Below, piece by piece: positions 25,135 through 38,245 of a DNA stretch of 64,000 nt. The stretch is from positions 18,778,161 to 18,842,160 of the forward strand of contig NC_052046.1 of NCBI RefSeq assembly GCF_015832195.1, given 5' to 3'. Numbering within the stretch: position 1 is the stretch's first letter; each line of letters begins with the position of its first letter. Below the pieces are notes generated by a model. It saw only the letters and a list, made by a program, of their open reading frames with translations. It was not told where the DNA came from and ran no database searches. The position numbers were made by a program, and so were the translations under genes. The DNA is from Motacilla alba alba (taxonomy: Eukaryota; Chordata; Aves; Passeriformes; Motacillidae).

Positions 25135-25765
25135 GCCTGTGGCATTGCCTGGGGTTGTTGTGATCCAAGAAAAGGCCCAGCACTGGGCCTTGCTGAATCT
25201 CACACCACTGGCCTCAGCCCATGATCCAGCCTGTCCAGATCCCTCTGCAGAACCTTCCTGCCCTCCAGCAGATCAACTCCTCCCCAACTTGGTTTTGTGT
25301 GCAAACTGACTGAGGTTGTCCAAATCCTCTTATCCAGATGATCAATAAAGACATTAAACAGAGCTGACCCTGATGCTGAAGCCTAGGGAACAGCACTGGT
25401 GACTGACTGCCAGTTGGATGTAACTCCATCCACCTCCACTCTGGGCTCAGCTATCCAGATAAGTTTCTAGCCAGTGCACAGCACACCCCAAGCCATGAGC
25501 AGCCATTTTCTCCAGGTGAATGCTATGGGAGACAGCGTCGAAGGCTTTACTGAAGTCCAGGCACAGAACATCCACAGCCTTTCCCGCATTGACTGAGTGG
25601 GTTCCCCTGTCATAGAAGGAGGTCAAACAGGACCTGCCTTTCACAAAGCCCTTCTGGCAGAGCCCGGCCCCCTGGTTGTCCTGCACATGTGCCACATGAC
25701 GGCACTCGAGATGAGCTGCTCTGTGACCTTCCCTGGTACTGAGGTCAGAGATGCACAGAGATGTG
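25135..25765 (-). mobile_element. CR1 LINE, 5' half of the split copy with dead reverse transcriptase core
   Basis: This resumes the CR1 that stops at 24229, in the same orientation and at the matching point of the family sequence. Read on the minus strand it holds the polymerase core of ORF2. Motif A is intact as LDFSKAFD (near 25555) within a 119-codon frame, preceded by a GFVKGRSCLT-type block. Motif C, normally FADD, reads FAHK at 25305-25294, so both catalytic aspartates are lost. Frame breaks separate the motifs. The element is 5'-truncated near 25765 as usual for CR1. It is non-functional. Confidence 0.9.
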
Positions 25766-27241
25766 CAAAAGTCAAGATCCATGTTCTGTACCTTATTTAT
25801 TTCCAAAACACAGAAGTTTCATTCTCTCCAAGCACTTGCGTGTTTGATTGTCATTATGCAAAGAGGACAGTCAAGATCCTAGCACTGTTGCGAGAAGGAT
25901 TTGCTAACAGAAATAAATGAGGGTTTAAAATTATCTTATAAAGGAAATGCAGGCTTAAGGACAGGTCAGCACTAGATTTGTTGAATTTTTTTTTTCTGTA
26001 TAAGATAACTAAATGCTTGTCTTATAAAAATATACACATAAAGACTAATTTTAACTTCAATAAATATAGATACTGAGAACAAACATGGCTGTTTCAGCTC
26101 CGGCTATAAAAATCTAATTGTTTTGAAAGATATATTGTTTTCAACTTCAGGTTCTAACAAGAAAATTGCTGAGTTAAAAAGGTTCCTACTGATAATCCAT
26201 TTTCATGCTTATAATCCCTAAGAATTTAACTAACTTTTTGTTTGTAAAGTGCCATGGGCTTTCATGGCTTAAAATACTGTAGCTAATAATTAGCTAAGCT
26301 ATGTCAGACACATGAAAAACCTCCAAGGCCAGCCTGAATATAATAACTATCCTGATATGTTCCTCATTAATATGGCAACAATGTGGTAGTTTTGACTTCA
26401 TTTTCGAGTCTGCAGAGTTCCAGATTTCTTATTTATAGCAAGCACTGTAAGGAGGTATGATACATGCTGGAATGGAATTCAGTTCAAGACATCAGCAAGT
26501 GAAGGTTTTATCAAGGACACTAAAAAGAAGCACACTCAAAAACCAAGGCAGCAATTTAAGAAAAGAAAATAAAAGCCATGGTTATAGTCCAAACCCACTT
26601 TTTTATTACTGATAGGTTTGAAAGATGTTAATGGCAGCAACCAGAGATCATTAAATATTTTATTAAAATTTTATTGCTGTGGCCTGTAACGCACAGCAAT
26701 AAAAAGCTAATTCCAAGGAGTGTTTCAAACACTTTTGGGCTCAGTACTAAGGACAATTAACAGAAGGCAAATAACAAGATGTGAGAAACTGTGAGTTTCT
26801 TACTAGTATCTCCAGTACAGTGAATAATTGATCACAGAGATGTTAGAACTTGTCTTTGACAATACTGAGAGAATTAACTTCTGGCTGGTGAGGTCAAAGT
26901 CATAACCTGGCCACACAGTCTAGCATTAAGAAGTCACACTCCCAACCTACACTTTTTTTCCCATTCAATCTATCATTGAAAATATTTACACTAAGAAATT
27001 CACCTAGACTTTGAGGATAAGTTACAAATCTGAATTTTTTAATTTGCAATGATACAAATCAGTTTCACTATGAAAATTCACTTCAGTTTCATAAGGAAAA
27101 TTCTACCTTTACATTTTTTTTGCCATGATAGGCTTCATATTAGAACTCATAGTCTACATGGCAACAAATAATATATACAGAAAATAAAACAAACATGGAT
27201 TTCTATATTATATAACATAGCTGTATGTGTGTTTAAATTAA

Positions 27242-27274
27242 GATATATATATATATACATATGATATATATATT
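27242..27274. repeat. (AT)n microsatellite
   Basis: ATAT run interrupted by ACATATG. Confidence 0.9.
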
Positions 27275-30200
27275 CAAGAGATGTATGCATCCAAGACAAG
27301 AAACATCTTAGAAGTGAAAAAATATTTTTATATCACATATATAAAACACAATCACAAAAAATTAAAAGATTTTTAAAATTGCAGTACATCCTGCATAGAC
27401 AGAGTTCTCCAAATAATTAGAAAAGATAACTGCCAAATATCTGAATGGCTGCTAATTAATAAATGTAATGTAACCATAACAACTTGTTGCTCCCATTTTG
27501 TCTTGAAATCCATTCCAAAATAAAACCTTATAGAAACCTTAAAGTAGCAATTTTTTTTTTCATTGGAACAATTTATTATATTTTTGTTTGATGTTCTTAT
27601 TGAAATAGTTTTCTGATATACCCTTTGCATCTGCCTGCTATAAAATAATTTTGAAAGTCACAGAGTTTTTTCCATAGAATTTAGAAGACAAAACTGATGT
27701 TATAGTATATAAAATCTCTAAGGCAGTTGTTTTAAAAATAAGATCTTAAGACAAAAATTAGCCCATAACTTATACACACATGCATCAGCCACCTAATTTC
27801 ACAAAATTTTCATGAGAGGTTAATATAGTAAAGGAATAGGAATTAATATACTCTATCTCACATTGGAAAGTGGAAAAGAGAGTTTAAAGTTTGAAGCATT
27901 GGCTTTTATAAGTGATCAAATTGCCCTTATTCAGGAAAGAATATGATATAAATATCTAACAATTTTTTATGTGAATCATGACTGTGAAAATTGCAAAGGT
28001 TCCCTTTTTATAGTAATGTTCGGCAAGTATTATCTGTCTTTCAGAATCATCTTCTTTCCAAATGAATTTAGCACAAATCAAGTGAGAAGACAATATTAAC
28101 CTGTAATTACTATATCTTTTATTGACACATTGTAAAAAAAAATACTAAGACATTCACTTAGAATGTGATTAGGAAAAAAGAAAAGGAAAACAGAAAATAG
28201 AAAAGCTTAGCTCTGACAATGAGCTAGGGATATTTGAAGTAGGTCATCTGTGCACACCCTCATGCCAGATGGCATAAGGTGGTAATGAGATCATCTCAAG
28301 CAGCTTTGAGAGAGACGTTGAATACACCTGAATGATGCTTGATCAATAAAGATGCCTTTTCATCAATTAGGCTGACCCAGACCACAGAGTGGATTCTTCC
28401 CTCACAGTTCACCCTCAATCCAAAAACAAATCTCCTAAGCATCTGCCAGCAATGTGTTACCAGCCATGCTACTGGGAAAAGATTTGCTTTCTCCCATTGC
28501 TTTGGTCTGGTCACTCATCCCGCTCTGCTTTACTCAGAATTTTTGCCCAGCTCTCCTCTTGCTGTGGTCTCCCTGACATTTTCCCACTCAGGCTCTCCCC
28601 TATCCCACTCATCTTTAGCTATTCTCTGCAATGGTACAAAAGGTCTGTTCTCCAGAGCTTCATCTATTCATGTGAAGTGGTTAGAGCAAGGTGAATGGGC
28701 AGCCTTCATTCATGCAGCCTGTGTGCAGAACTTTACACAACGAGGCAGCAAATCACAACCAACAAATGAATTATGAAAGACATCTCACTTCCTTTAAAGA
28801 ACAAAATTCTCCTCTTTATAACCCATGTTATCGAATTATATATACTCATTGAAATACTGGACAACTTTTCAAATGTCTAGTAGCAATATTGTTGAGAAAA
28901 ACGATGACACCTAGTGACAAGATAGAAAATCACAACTCTGTCTTCCCTATGCAGGACTAAATTCACCACTACACTTGTGGCCACAATATACTCCCTGCAG
29001 CTTCAAGATTAACTGCTTTTCATGTTAAAAATCAGCAGAAAAGAAAAACAAAACAAGACTTAAATTGTCTTGCTTGCTTGAATCTGTATCCAGCAGCACT
29101 GAAATGCAAAAATATCTTAATTTTGCAAAGTAAATGTCCCACAGAGTATAAATTCTTACACACTGGCATGTTCAGAAAACAGTAAATTATAACTTGCACT
29201 TGACAGACTCTTTTGTAAAACTAGAAGAAACAAGTGTACTATTTATATTCTTATGTCTTGCCCCCAACATGGAGGCTACACTAAGAAATTTAAGAATTTA
29301 TATTGTTCTGCCCACAACATAGAGAATAAGACTAAAACTTCATGGTAGCACTGCAGTTATAGATTGAAATGCTGGAGTTCAGCAACATTAGTCTCTGTAA
29401 TTTTTTCTAAGCACTTTTTATTCTTCTGGGTTTTCTTTCTCCAGAAGGCATAACTTCCTTCATAGTGTCCAAGACTGTGAAGGAATTTCTGGGAAATAAA
29501 ATTTGTACTTGCATTTCTTCATGTCAGGTCTTCATAACATTGTTTTTATACTGTGAAACTTTTTCAGTTTTTACTTTACTAAACTGACAACATAAAGTTG
29601 TGTAAAACACAATCTGTATTATTTAGCAGTTAATTTTATGTTCTATTAATTATGTGTTACAAAAAACGCACCAGCCATCACATCGTTGTAATGTAGGTGG
29701 CTCTGCTGTACCATTCTGGGCTCCTTTCTAGCTGTCCTTGATGGGAAATTTGTTACAGAAACCTATAGTTCTTATTTTCACAGCATCTACATTATCCAGT
29801 GTGTTCTATGTATCATCTTATGGTTCTTCCCTTTTTTCTGATAAAATTTAAAATTCATTTAGAAGGCTGTTTCAGTAATGATACAGTAATTTAATTATCT
29901 ATTTCTTTGTTAGGGAAAAAATGCACATATTATACCAGGCCATTTTAGTTCAGGAAAATACTGGAGCATATTTCTGCAATGTGTCTTTTTATTCCAATAG
30001 TTTAAATATGTATATGAATTCTATTGGATAATTATGAAATTTAGACATATTTGCAAATGTGTTCTGAAAAGTAGCACAAATGAAAATGTACCCAAATTTC
30101 ATGCTGACCTTAGATTATCATTCTCCTGTTACGTATGTAAAGAACACTTGGAAGTTCCTAAAAACAGGCATTGTGAGATAAAAGCATAATTGTTTGCATT

Positions 30201-33200
30201 AAAAGAAGTGGACAAAGATGTTTTGAGTCTGCATCAAGTTTTAAACAGAGCTTTTCTAAAGGCGTTAAAGGAATTGGTAAACACCTCTCATTTAATTTTA
30301 ATTCTATTCTGACTCCAAGAGAAGCACCAGAGAACTTTGGAAAAAGCAATCAAAAGATCTACATCAGTAAATTCTTACTATTGATCATAGTTGTCAAAAT
30401 AAAGATTCTAGGTTAAAGACTTCTCCATCTACTCTGTTTTTTCCTGCCTAAAAAAACAGCATTTAAGAATTAATAAATTAATAAATTATTAATAAAATAG
30501 GTGACATAATTTAGATACAAAAAGTATTGTTTCTAATTACAATGGAAAAATCTCAACCACCAACTTAGCTGAAGTTTAGGATTATGATAAAACAATATAG
30601 TATTAAAAACAACTCTAGTTCACCTAACAAGAAGTAAATTTCATTAAAGTAGGGGTATTATACTATAAACTCGATCTGTTTTTCCACATTAGAAAGAAAG
30701 TATAAAATTTGTAGTTGTTGCTGGAAAAGATGAAATGGCTTATTTAGTTATTTGGTACATATGTTTGTTCACGGTGACAACAGTTATATATAACCCATTT
30801 TTTTATATTTGACGAAATTTTACATTTCAGAAAAAAAACCCATAATTTCTCACTAATTTCAGAGTTCTTTTTCTGTATGACCCATGTTGTGGTGCTGTTG
30901 TTTAAGGAACATAAGCATGGTCTCTTTCTCTAAAACACCTTAGCAAAATCACCAAATTAGATAAAATGCCCACAGTTCAAGGTTGTGTCTATATTTGTGG
31001 TTTAGTTCGGCTTGGGAGTGCATTATGAAACTAGTCCACCTTTATCACTTTGTTGTGCACAGCAGAGAAGTCCTGTAGTATGTGAAAAGAACATAAACAA
31101 AGTAAAACCAGTTGGTAGGTACCAGGTCTGTGCACACAGGGCCCTGTGGCCAGTGCAACACAAGTAGAAATAATCTCAAGTACAGGCAGAGTATGCACCA
31201 GTTTATCCATACTGACTGCTCAAAGCTGCAGTAACCGCCCTGTTATACCCTATTTGGCAGTTAAATTACAGCCTAAGAGGTCCTTAAGAGACGCTCTGAG
31301 CAAACTCCTGAAAAACCATGAAGGTGTCTAAAGCTGCACTGCAGAAATCACAAATTAATGTCTGTTTTACCACATACTATCACTGAGACTAACTTAGCAG
31401 AATAGTCTCTAATATCTATGCTGCATGAAGTGAATTTTCCAATCTTCCCCTAGACTGATCTAGGAATACCCAAAGGGATCTGGATATAGTCTCCTCCCAG
31501 TCTTCAGGGAGAGCAGATCATGCTTCAGAACACAGGCATAGAAAAGACTAACTGACAGATGACTCTGCATAGGAATTTCTAACATGGAACAGTAGAAGTC
31601 CAGGAATCTTGTCCATAGTAAATGGGGAGGGTAAAAAAAAAAATGAAAAGTGAGCTTGCCCCACAGAAGAGCAGTAGAGCCCAGCCCAGTGATTCATATC
31701 TTCAACACAAATAAAATATCTAAGTCTATTTGTTCCTGAATGTGTTGCTGCTTTCTAAGGCAGCATATGTATGGACAGATATGTATCAGTTGCAAACAGA
31801 GATGAAAAATGTCATCTTCAGTCTTGTACCTTGCAATTTTTTTAAATATATTTTCTGTATTTCCAAGTGAAAATATGACTTCTGACAATACAGCATTGTT
31901 ACGCATGAATTTTAAAGCAGCTCAGGTACCTACATATAGACCAGAAAAAGGTTCGTCAGAATTACTGGAATATAAAAATGCTCCTGCCCTGTGTGTTCCA
32001 GCTTTCACTCATGTCTGCCAGTACTATAGTTCATAAAGACCACAGAAATGTCATCATTATACAAGTTTTTTGTGCATCATTTGTATTATGAGGTATTTCA
32101 TAATACAATTGTATCTATGCTTTAGATCACTGATACTCATATAAATTTTAAAACTACATATATTTACCAATTTCCAACCACCCAGGGATAAAGTGGTTTA
32201 TAGCATTTTTTAATGTATAACTTAACCAAGCAAATTAGCCACTAGTAGCCTTAAATGTTATATTTTTTTCTTTAAATGTTTACAATTTCCTTTAAAAATA
32301 GGCCTTGCTATAGTTAGATGAATCACATCACTACAGCTCAGGATATCACTTTCTACAAATCCTGAACATCTTTTTCTTCATTGAGTAAATATTTTGTATT
32401 CTCTCCTAGTTTTGTTCCTTAAAACTCTTTGCACATAAGCTTCAAGAATTTTGGAGGAAGTTCTCATATATTTACTGATTTCTTGCTGTAAATCTTCATC
32501 CAGGTGTGCAATTTTATTTTTTTTTTTAACAGTAGCATTCAAAGTAACTCATCTGATTTCAGATTTGCAGTAAAATGAGAGTAATGGGCCAATATCATCA
32601 CCAGCTGAAAACACTGCAGTTAAATCACTTATAGGTTTTCATACTTGAGTTCTAAACATGGAAAAGTACCATGAATATTGCACTCATGTGAAGCAGCATG
32701 TGTCAGAGAAGAGGACAAGAGCATACTTGTTGATGTGCTCCTACAGTCTCACGCAAAATCCAGAGAACATAGCAGAAAGATTTAATTGCACGTGAAAGTA
32801 ATTTCTGATGAGTTAAAAATCTCAAGACATTAAAAGATTTTGTATGTACTCACTGGACATATGAATTCATAGAAGGGCACAATGCAAACACCCATCAAAT
32901 TATGTACTTCAGAAATACTACATAATGTAAAAAGCAAATAAACAGAAAGAGACATTAAATATCTATGCAGAGACACATGTACATATTAGCATCCTAAAAA
33001 AGCCAGTGGATCACAATATTGTACTCACAAACTTTGTACTGGCAAAAGGTTCCAGCCAAAACATATTCCTAGATTTGCAACTTAGACTCCATTCATCATG
33101 AATAGTCATAGATAATTTTAAAATATTCTCATATTAGCTTTGTTTTCCATTTCCCCTCTTAATTTTGGAAAATCACAACTTTTAAGGTCTAAAAAGACTT

Positions 33201-33832
33201 GCAAAATTCTGCTATCGACCCTACATTCAAATTTTCACAGTCAGTTGCAGCAGAAAAATACGTTGACAAATGTTTTAAACAGCTGTATTTCTAAGCAGGT
33301 TGTTTAAAAGGTTAAGAGTTTATATTTTTTATGCAATTTTATGTTCTAATTTCAGATAATACTACCCAGAAATTCTAACTCTTTATAGTATCTCAGACCA
33401 AAATATTTTAAATATTTAGCAAGAAATAACCTTATATATTCACAGATTCAATTTTTTAATTCCATGTGTTGCCTAACTTCGAAGGGTAAAAAGAAAAAAA
33501 AGCAACAACATAGCACAAAATTTACTTGATCAACTTTGCAAAAGATCAGTCAATAATCAAATTGAAACAATACTTTATTCCTCAAACACACAGCCATGTG
33601 ACATATAATGGAGAGAGAACAAACATGATTAATGACTCTTTAAAGTCATTTCAAACTACTAAATCATGAGGCATTCTTTTGCTTTCAGTTCTTGCAGAGA
33701 GGAGGGGAAAAAACTCAAGAAGAACACAGGAGAAATTTCTCGATGTGTAGAAATTGGCATAGCTTACCAGAACAGATCCAGTTGTGTAAAACAGTCTCTA
33801 AATTGTTGTATGCACAAGCATGAATGGGAAAA

Positions 33833-33863
33833 ACAACAACAACCACAACAACAACAACAACAA
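33833..33863. repeat. (CAA)n microsatellite with A-rich tail
   Basis: About ten CAA units, followed by A/C-rich low-complexity DNA to about 33945. Frames that cross it read as poly-Gln, poly-Thr, poly-Val or poly-Cys and are artefacts. Confidence 0.95.
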
Positions 33864-34687
33864 CCAAAAAAAAACCACAAGCCAAAATACCAAAACCAGG
33901 AACTGCAAAAACAAAATCCAAAAGCCCCAGAAACAAACCCCAAGTTAATCTTATGACAAATTATTTCTATTTCTGTATAGGGTTGATCCATACTCTAGTA
34001 GAGCAGTTCTTAACTGGTTTGTGTTGCTGAATATAAATGTTTCAATTCCTTTGCATCTGCAGGCATAATAAATCAGTACTTCACAGCAACAAGGATGCCT
34101 GAGCATTTGTTAGGTACAGAAAGGTCTCAGTTCCTGTTCAAACTAGAGGTAAGAATGTCATTTGAGGCAACAGGTGTGTTATGACATGAGGAAATGTAAG
34201 ACATTAATTTGTTTCACACCATATTCTGTTTGTTGTGAGCTACTTCTGCACCGCAAAACACGGTGCTGGGATCCAGACCAGACTGAGCTAGATTATGTCT
34301 TTATGAAATAGCAGTGAAGCTGCTGCACTGGGTGTTGTAATGCTCTGCCCAGTAACCTGGTTACAATAGTAATGGGCTTTTCTTTTTTCTTATCTATAAC
34401 ACAAATGCTCCACTTTCACCAACCTAGGAATTTTGTGGTTCTAGCAAACATGCCCATCTGTCCATGGTATGTATAACAAAGCTGGAAGCATGTGTCTTTT
34501 TTTACTTTCCTTATCCCAGTCATGATATGCAGCCAGGACAGCCAGAACACCATCAAAAAAGGTGGTACCAAAGATTTTAGCCCAAGCTATAACTCTAAAC
34601 AGCAGACATATATATCTTAAGTTCAGTCACACAGTCTTTTTAATTGTAATCATTACACTATCTTTTGAAAATTACTTACATCAAGCC

Positions 34688-34708
34688 AAAAAAAAAAAAA
34701 AAAAAAAA
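34688..34708. repeat. Poly-A run (A21)
   Basis: Longest A homopolymer in the window, followed by GAAGAAAAGG. I see no retrocopy upstream that would explain it as a tail. CR1 elements do not end in poly-A. Confidence 0.9.
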
Positions 34709-37124
34709 GAAGAAAAGGAGATTATACAGATCATGATTTGTCCTAATACTGGAATTTATTTTTTTTTAATTCCAGAGCACTTAAGGATTCCTCATAAGAT
34801 TAATATTATCTTCCAACATATGCTATTTCCCAACATATCCTATAAAAGTCTTAGCAGACTGGAAGTGTGCCTGCTGCCTATTGCTGTGGAAACTTCCACC
34901 TAGATAATGGAAGTATAAAAGCTATTTCACAGGCAAATTGTATGAAGTGCTTAGTACAGATTACTGTATATATCCACAGAAAAAAAAAATAATATTATGA
35001 TTTTTTTTTTTTAAGTACCAAAGAAGGGGAAAAACAAGAAAGAAAAGAACACAAAGAATAATTTCTTTTTCATCCCAGTTCTCAAGAATCTCAAAATAAA
35101 ATTGGAGGCTCTAGGCCTGTACAGACTTCTACATAAGCCTGAAAACACTATTGACATAGTATTCGTATGCTGAGGAGCACTGAAACCTTATCATCACATA
35201 ATTGTTTTAAGTATAAAACAAGTATAATTTTTAATACTGTGTAGTTACAGGATTTTTTGTTGGGTTTAGTTGATTTGTGAGTTCACTGAAATAGTTTAAC
35301 AGTGTGTGTCAGCAGGGAGTGGCCATTCTACCTACACAAATATGCCAAGAAAATTCACTTCTGAGCCACAGGTTATCTTTCCTTCCATTTGTGTGTCATT
35401 TTACAGAACAGGGCAGTAAATACCCCTAACATGTTGTGTGAGTTTACAAGACAGTGTTAATATTATCAAATATCCTTAAACATGAATTTTTGAGGTACAT
35501 TACTTATTCCACTCTATGTTACAGTATCAAGTTGGCTAAGCATTTAAAATTATTAATAGTTTGCAGCTGCAAATATTAAAAAGTAAATATATATATTGAA
35601 ATATATTGAAAAAGTAAATATTTCTTATGGCTGATACAATGGAAAACATAAGAGTATTACCCTGCTTTTGTACCAGCCCACGTGATGCTCTTGGTTGTTA
35701 TCTGATCAGATGGGGTCTTTATGTGTTCTCTCTCTTTTTTTTTTTACTTCTTCCCTTAAACATAAACCTTAAATTCTCTGATTTCCAAAAAACTTGAGAA
35801 CGTTTGCATTCTTCCGGTTAGGAAGCAACATTAAAAATAATCCAGAAATTGAACTGGAACATTAGGACACTACAAAGATTACTGGAAATTAAGCTATTTT
35901 AGCCAAATGACTCATATTAATTTCATGGCATCAAAAGGACTTCAAAACTCTCTGCAAACTACATCTTTTGCTTAATGTAATTGTACTAGAATGGCAGAAA
36001 TCATAGCAAAATTAACCAAAAAGCACAAGCACATATTCTCTGTATCAACTTCTGCAAGTTTACTTATTGGGTTTTTTGCTTTGAAACATTATCATTAATG
36101 CTTAGATGTCAGAAAAACAGCATTTCACAAAGCACACTAAGCTTCACAACACCAAAAAACATAATTGTGTGTCTGCCAACAAACTGACAACCCAACTGTG
36201 CTATGTATGAGATATTACACAACAAAAAAATAATTATGTGCTTAGTATAGTTAAAGAACTAATTTGATATCATTAAACTTCACTGCTTGCTTCCTTATTA
36301 ATTATAGAGAATGGAAAATATGCTATAAAAATAATGCAGATATTCAGGTGGAAAATAATATATCCCAGGAGTTATTTTTCCTCAGTTTCATTTAGCAAGG
36401 GCTTTATAGAGCATCCATTTATTTTCCTCCTCATTTATAAAATAAGGACTTCCAACTAGCCTTAGGCTGGCTGCCTAACTAGTACATTTGTAGCAAAATA
36501 AATAGGAGCTGAGAAACTATGACCTATCCACAGACATGATCCTCCTGTCACCTGCATTACATGTTATCTTTTAAACATTAGGATCTCATGTGCAGGACGC
36601 TGTCTTTCACTGTCCCTTTGGTTCTCAGTGTATGCAACTAAGGACACAACTACCCAAAGAAAATTATAAGGGAATGTAAAAAATGGGGTCGTATTTTTCT
36701 TTTCTGTGTAAGTATGAGTCTTGTACATTCAGTCTGATAATATGGATTCAGAGTTAGCATTCTAAAACAAACCTTTCTGTAGCTACTTTTTCTTCGGCTC
36801 AAATACAGACAACATCATAATACAGCATCCATAATTTTGTATTCTTAAAAGCAACAGAAATTAACCACCTCATATGCTATCACCAATGATACATACATTG
36901 GAACAGAGGAGTAGAGTATACAAGCATTTCTGAGAGCCCACAGGGAATCCTACTGATGAAAATGTTCATGAGCAAAATAATTCTTGTGTGATAAAGGGGG
37001 GAAAAGAATCCCAATTAAACAGAACTGAAACTTTTTTATTGTTTATGTATGACATTCACATAGAATGAAAAATAATAATCAAACTTTGCACTGTGCAAAG
37101 TCACAGGAGCAAGAGAGGATTACT

Positions 37125-38245
37125 CCTCTAAATCAAATAGCAAGATATTGTCTACCTCCACTTCAGAAAGGCTTTTGACAATGTCTCCTCTAAGTTCTTC
37201 AGAAACAAGCTAATGGGGCATGGGCTGGATGAGCAGACAGTGAAGCAGACTGAAAACTCGTGGAATAGGTGGATCCATAGGGCAGTGATCTGTACCATGA
37301 AACCTAGCTGAGGCCAACATCTAGTTCTGTACCCACCCTAGGCATCAGCACTGGATCCAGCTTTGCTCAATATCGTCATTATTCTGGATGACAGGGTGGA
37401 GCATAGCCTCAAGAAGTTTGCCAATGACTCAAAACTGGAAGGTGTGGCTTATACACCCAGAGGTTCACGCTTCCATCTAAAGGAGTCTCAAAAGACTGGA
37501 GAAACAGGCTGACAGGAACCTCCTGCAGTTACACAAGGAATGGAGCAATGGAGCAGTAGCTGCTGTGGGCCACCCTGTTGGAAAGCAGTTTTCCTTCAAA
37601 CGCTCAGGGGATCCTAGAGAACACAAAGGTGAATGTGAGCCAGCACTGTGCCTTTATGGCAAAGACGGTTCATGGCCTTGGGCTACACTGGGAAGAGAGC
37701 TGCCATCAGACTGAGAGATGTGATCATTCCCCTCTCTTCAGCACTGATGAAGACGTGTGTGGAGTACTGTGGCCAGGACAAGAGAAACACGTAACTCTTG
37801 AAAAGAGTTCAGAAAAGGACCACTAATATGGGTTTGGAGCATCTCTCACACAAACACAGACTGGTAAAGCTGGGACTGTTAAACCTCAAGAAGACAAGAG
37901 AAGGGTTTGGGCTGTCATGTCGATCTATGCAAATATCTGCAGGCATGTTGCAAAGACGATGAAGTCAGGCTCCTCCCAGCAATGCTGAGTGACAAGATCA
38001 GAGGCAAGGGGTACTAAAACACAAGTGGTTCCCTTTGAATATCAGGAAACATTTTCTTCTTGCTGTGAGTGAGCACAGGCACAGGTTGCTTTGAGAGGTT
38101 GTGGAGGCACCATCCTTAGACATACTCAGGCACCCTCTGGAGGTTGTTGTGGGCAGCCTGATCTAGGTGACCCTGCTTGAGAGGAAGGTTGGACTAGATG
38201 ACCTTCAGAGGTCCCCTGTAGCCTCAAAAAATCTGTGAGTCTATA
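37125..38245 (+). mobile_element. CR1 LINE, degenerate plus-strand copy
   Basis: This begins inside the ORF2 polymerase. VYLHFRKAFDNVSSKF near 37153 corresponds to motif A, with the catalytic Asp replaced by His. KFANDSKLE near 37414-37440 is motif C (usually FADD), with the first Asp changed to Asn at 37423-37425. It then runs through the C-terminal region to the 3' UTR. The end is the familiar GGACTAGATGACCTTCAGAG block at about 38190, followed by AATCTGTGAGTCTAT near 38230-38244. Stops and frameshifts are frequent, and at about 1.1 kb it is shorter than an undeleted segment would be, so it has internal deletions. Dead element, probably older than the 23.5 kb copy. Confidence 0.88.

Larger units (their letters stand above)
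25766..37124. other. Long AT-rich stretch, no gene seen
   Basis: About 11 kb with microsatellites and homopolymer runs but no recognised exon or dispersed repeat. A less AT-rich patch at 28290-28790 has overlapping open frames on both strands (72 codons minus, 145 codons plus), with no domain and no splice or promoter support. Confidence 0.45.

Noticed and set aside
28339..28776. 145-codon plus-strand frame overlapped by a minus-strand frame
   Set aside because: Open on both strands in a locally GC-richer patch; no recognisable domain or conserved-looking motif.
33715..34030. Frames with poly-Val, poly-Cys, poly-Thr or poly-Gln runs
   Set aside because: Artefacts of the (CAA)n microsatellite.
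34688..34708. A21 run as a possible processed-pseudogene tail
   Set aside because: No retrocopy sequence or target-site duplication seen upstream.
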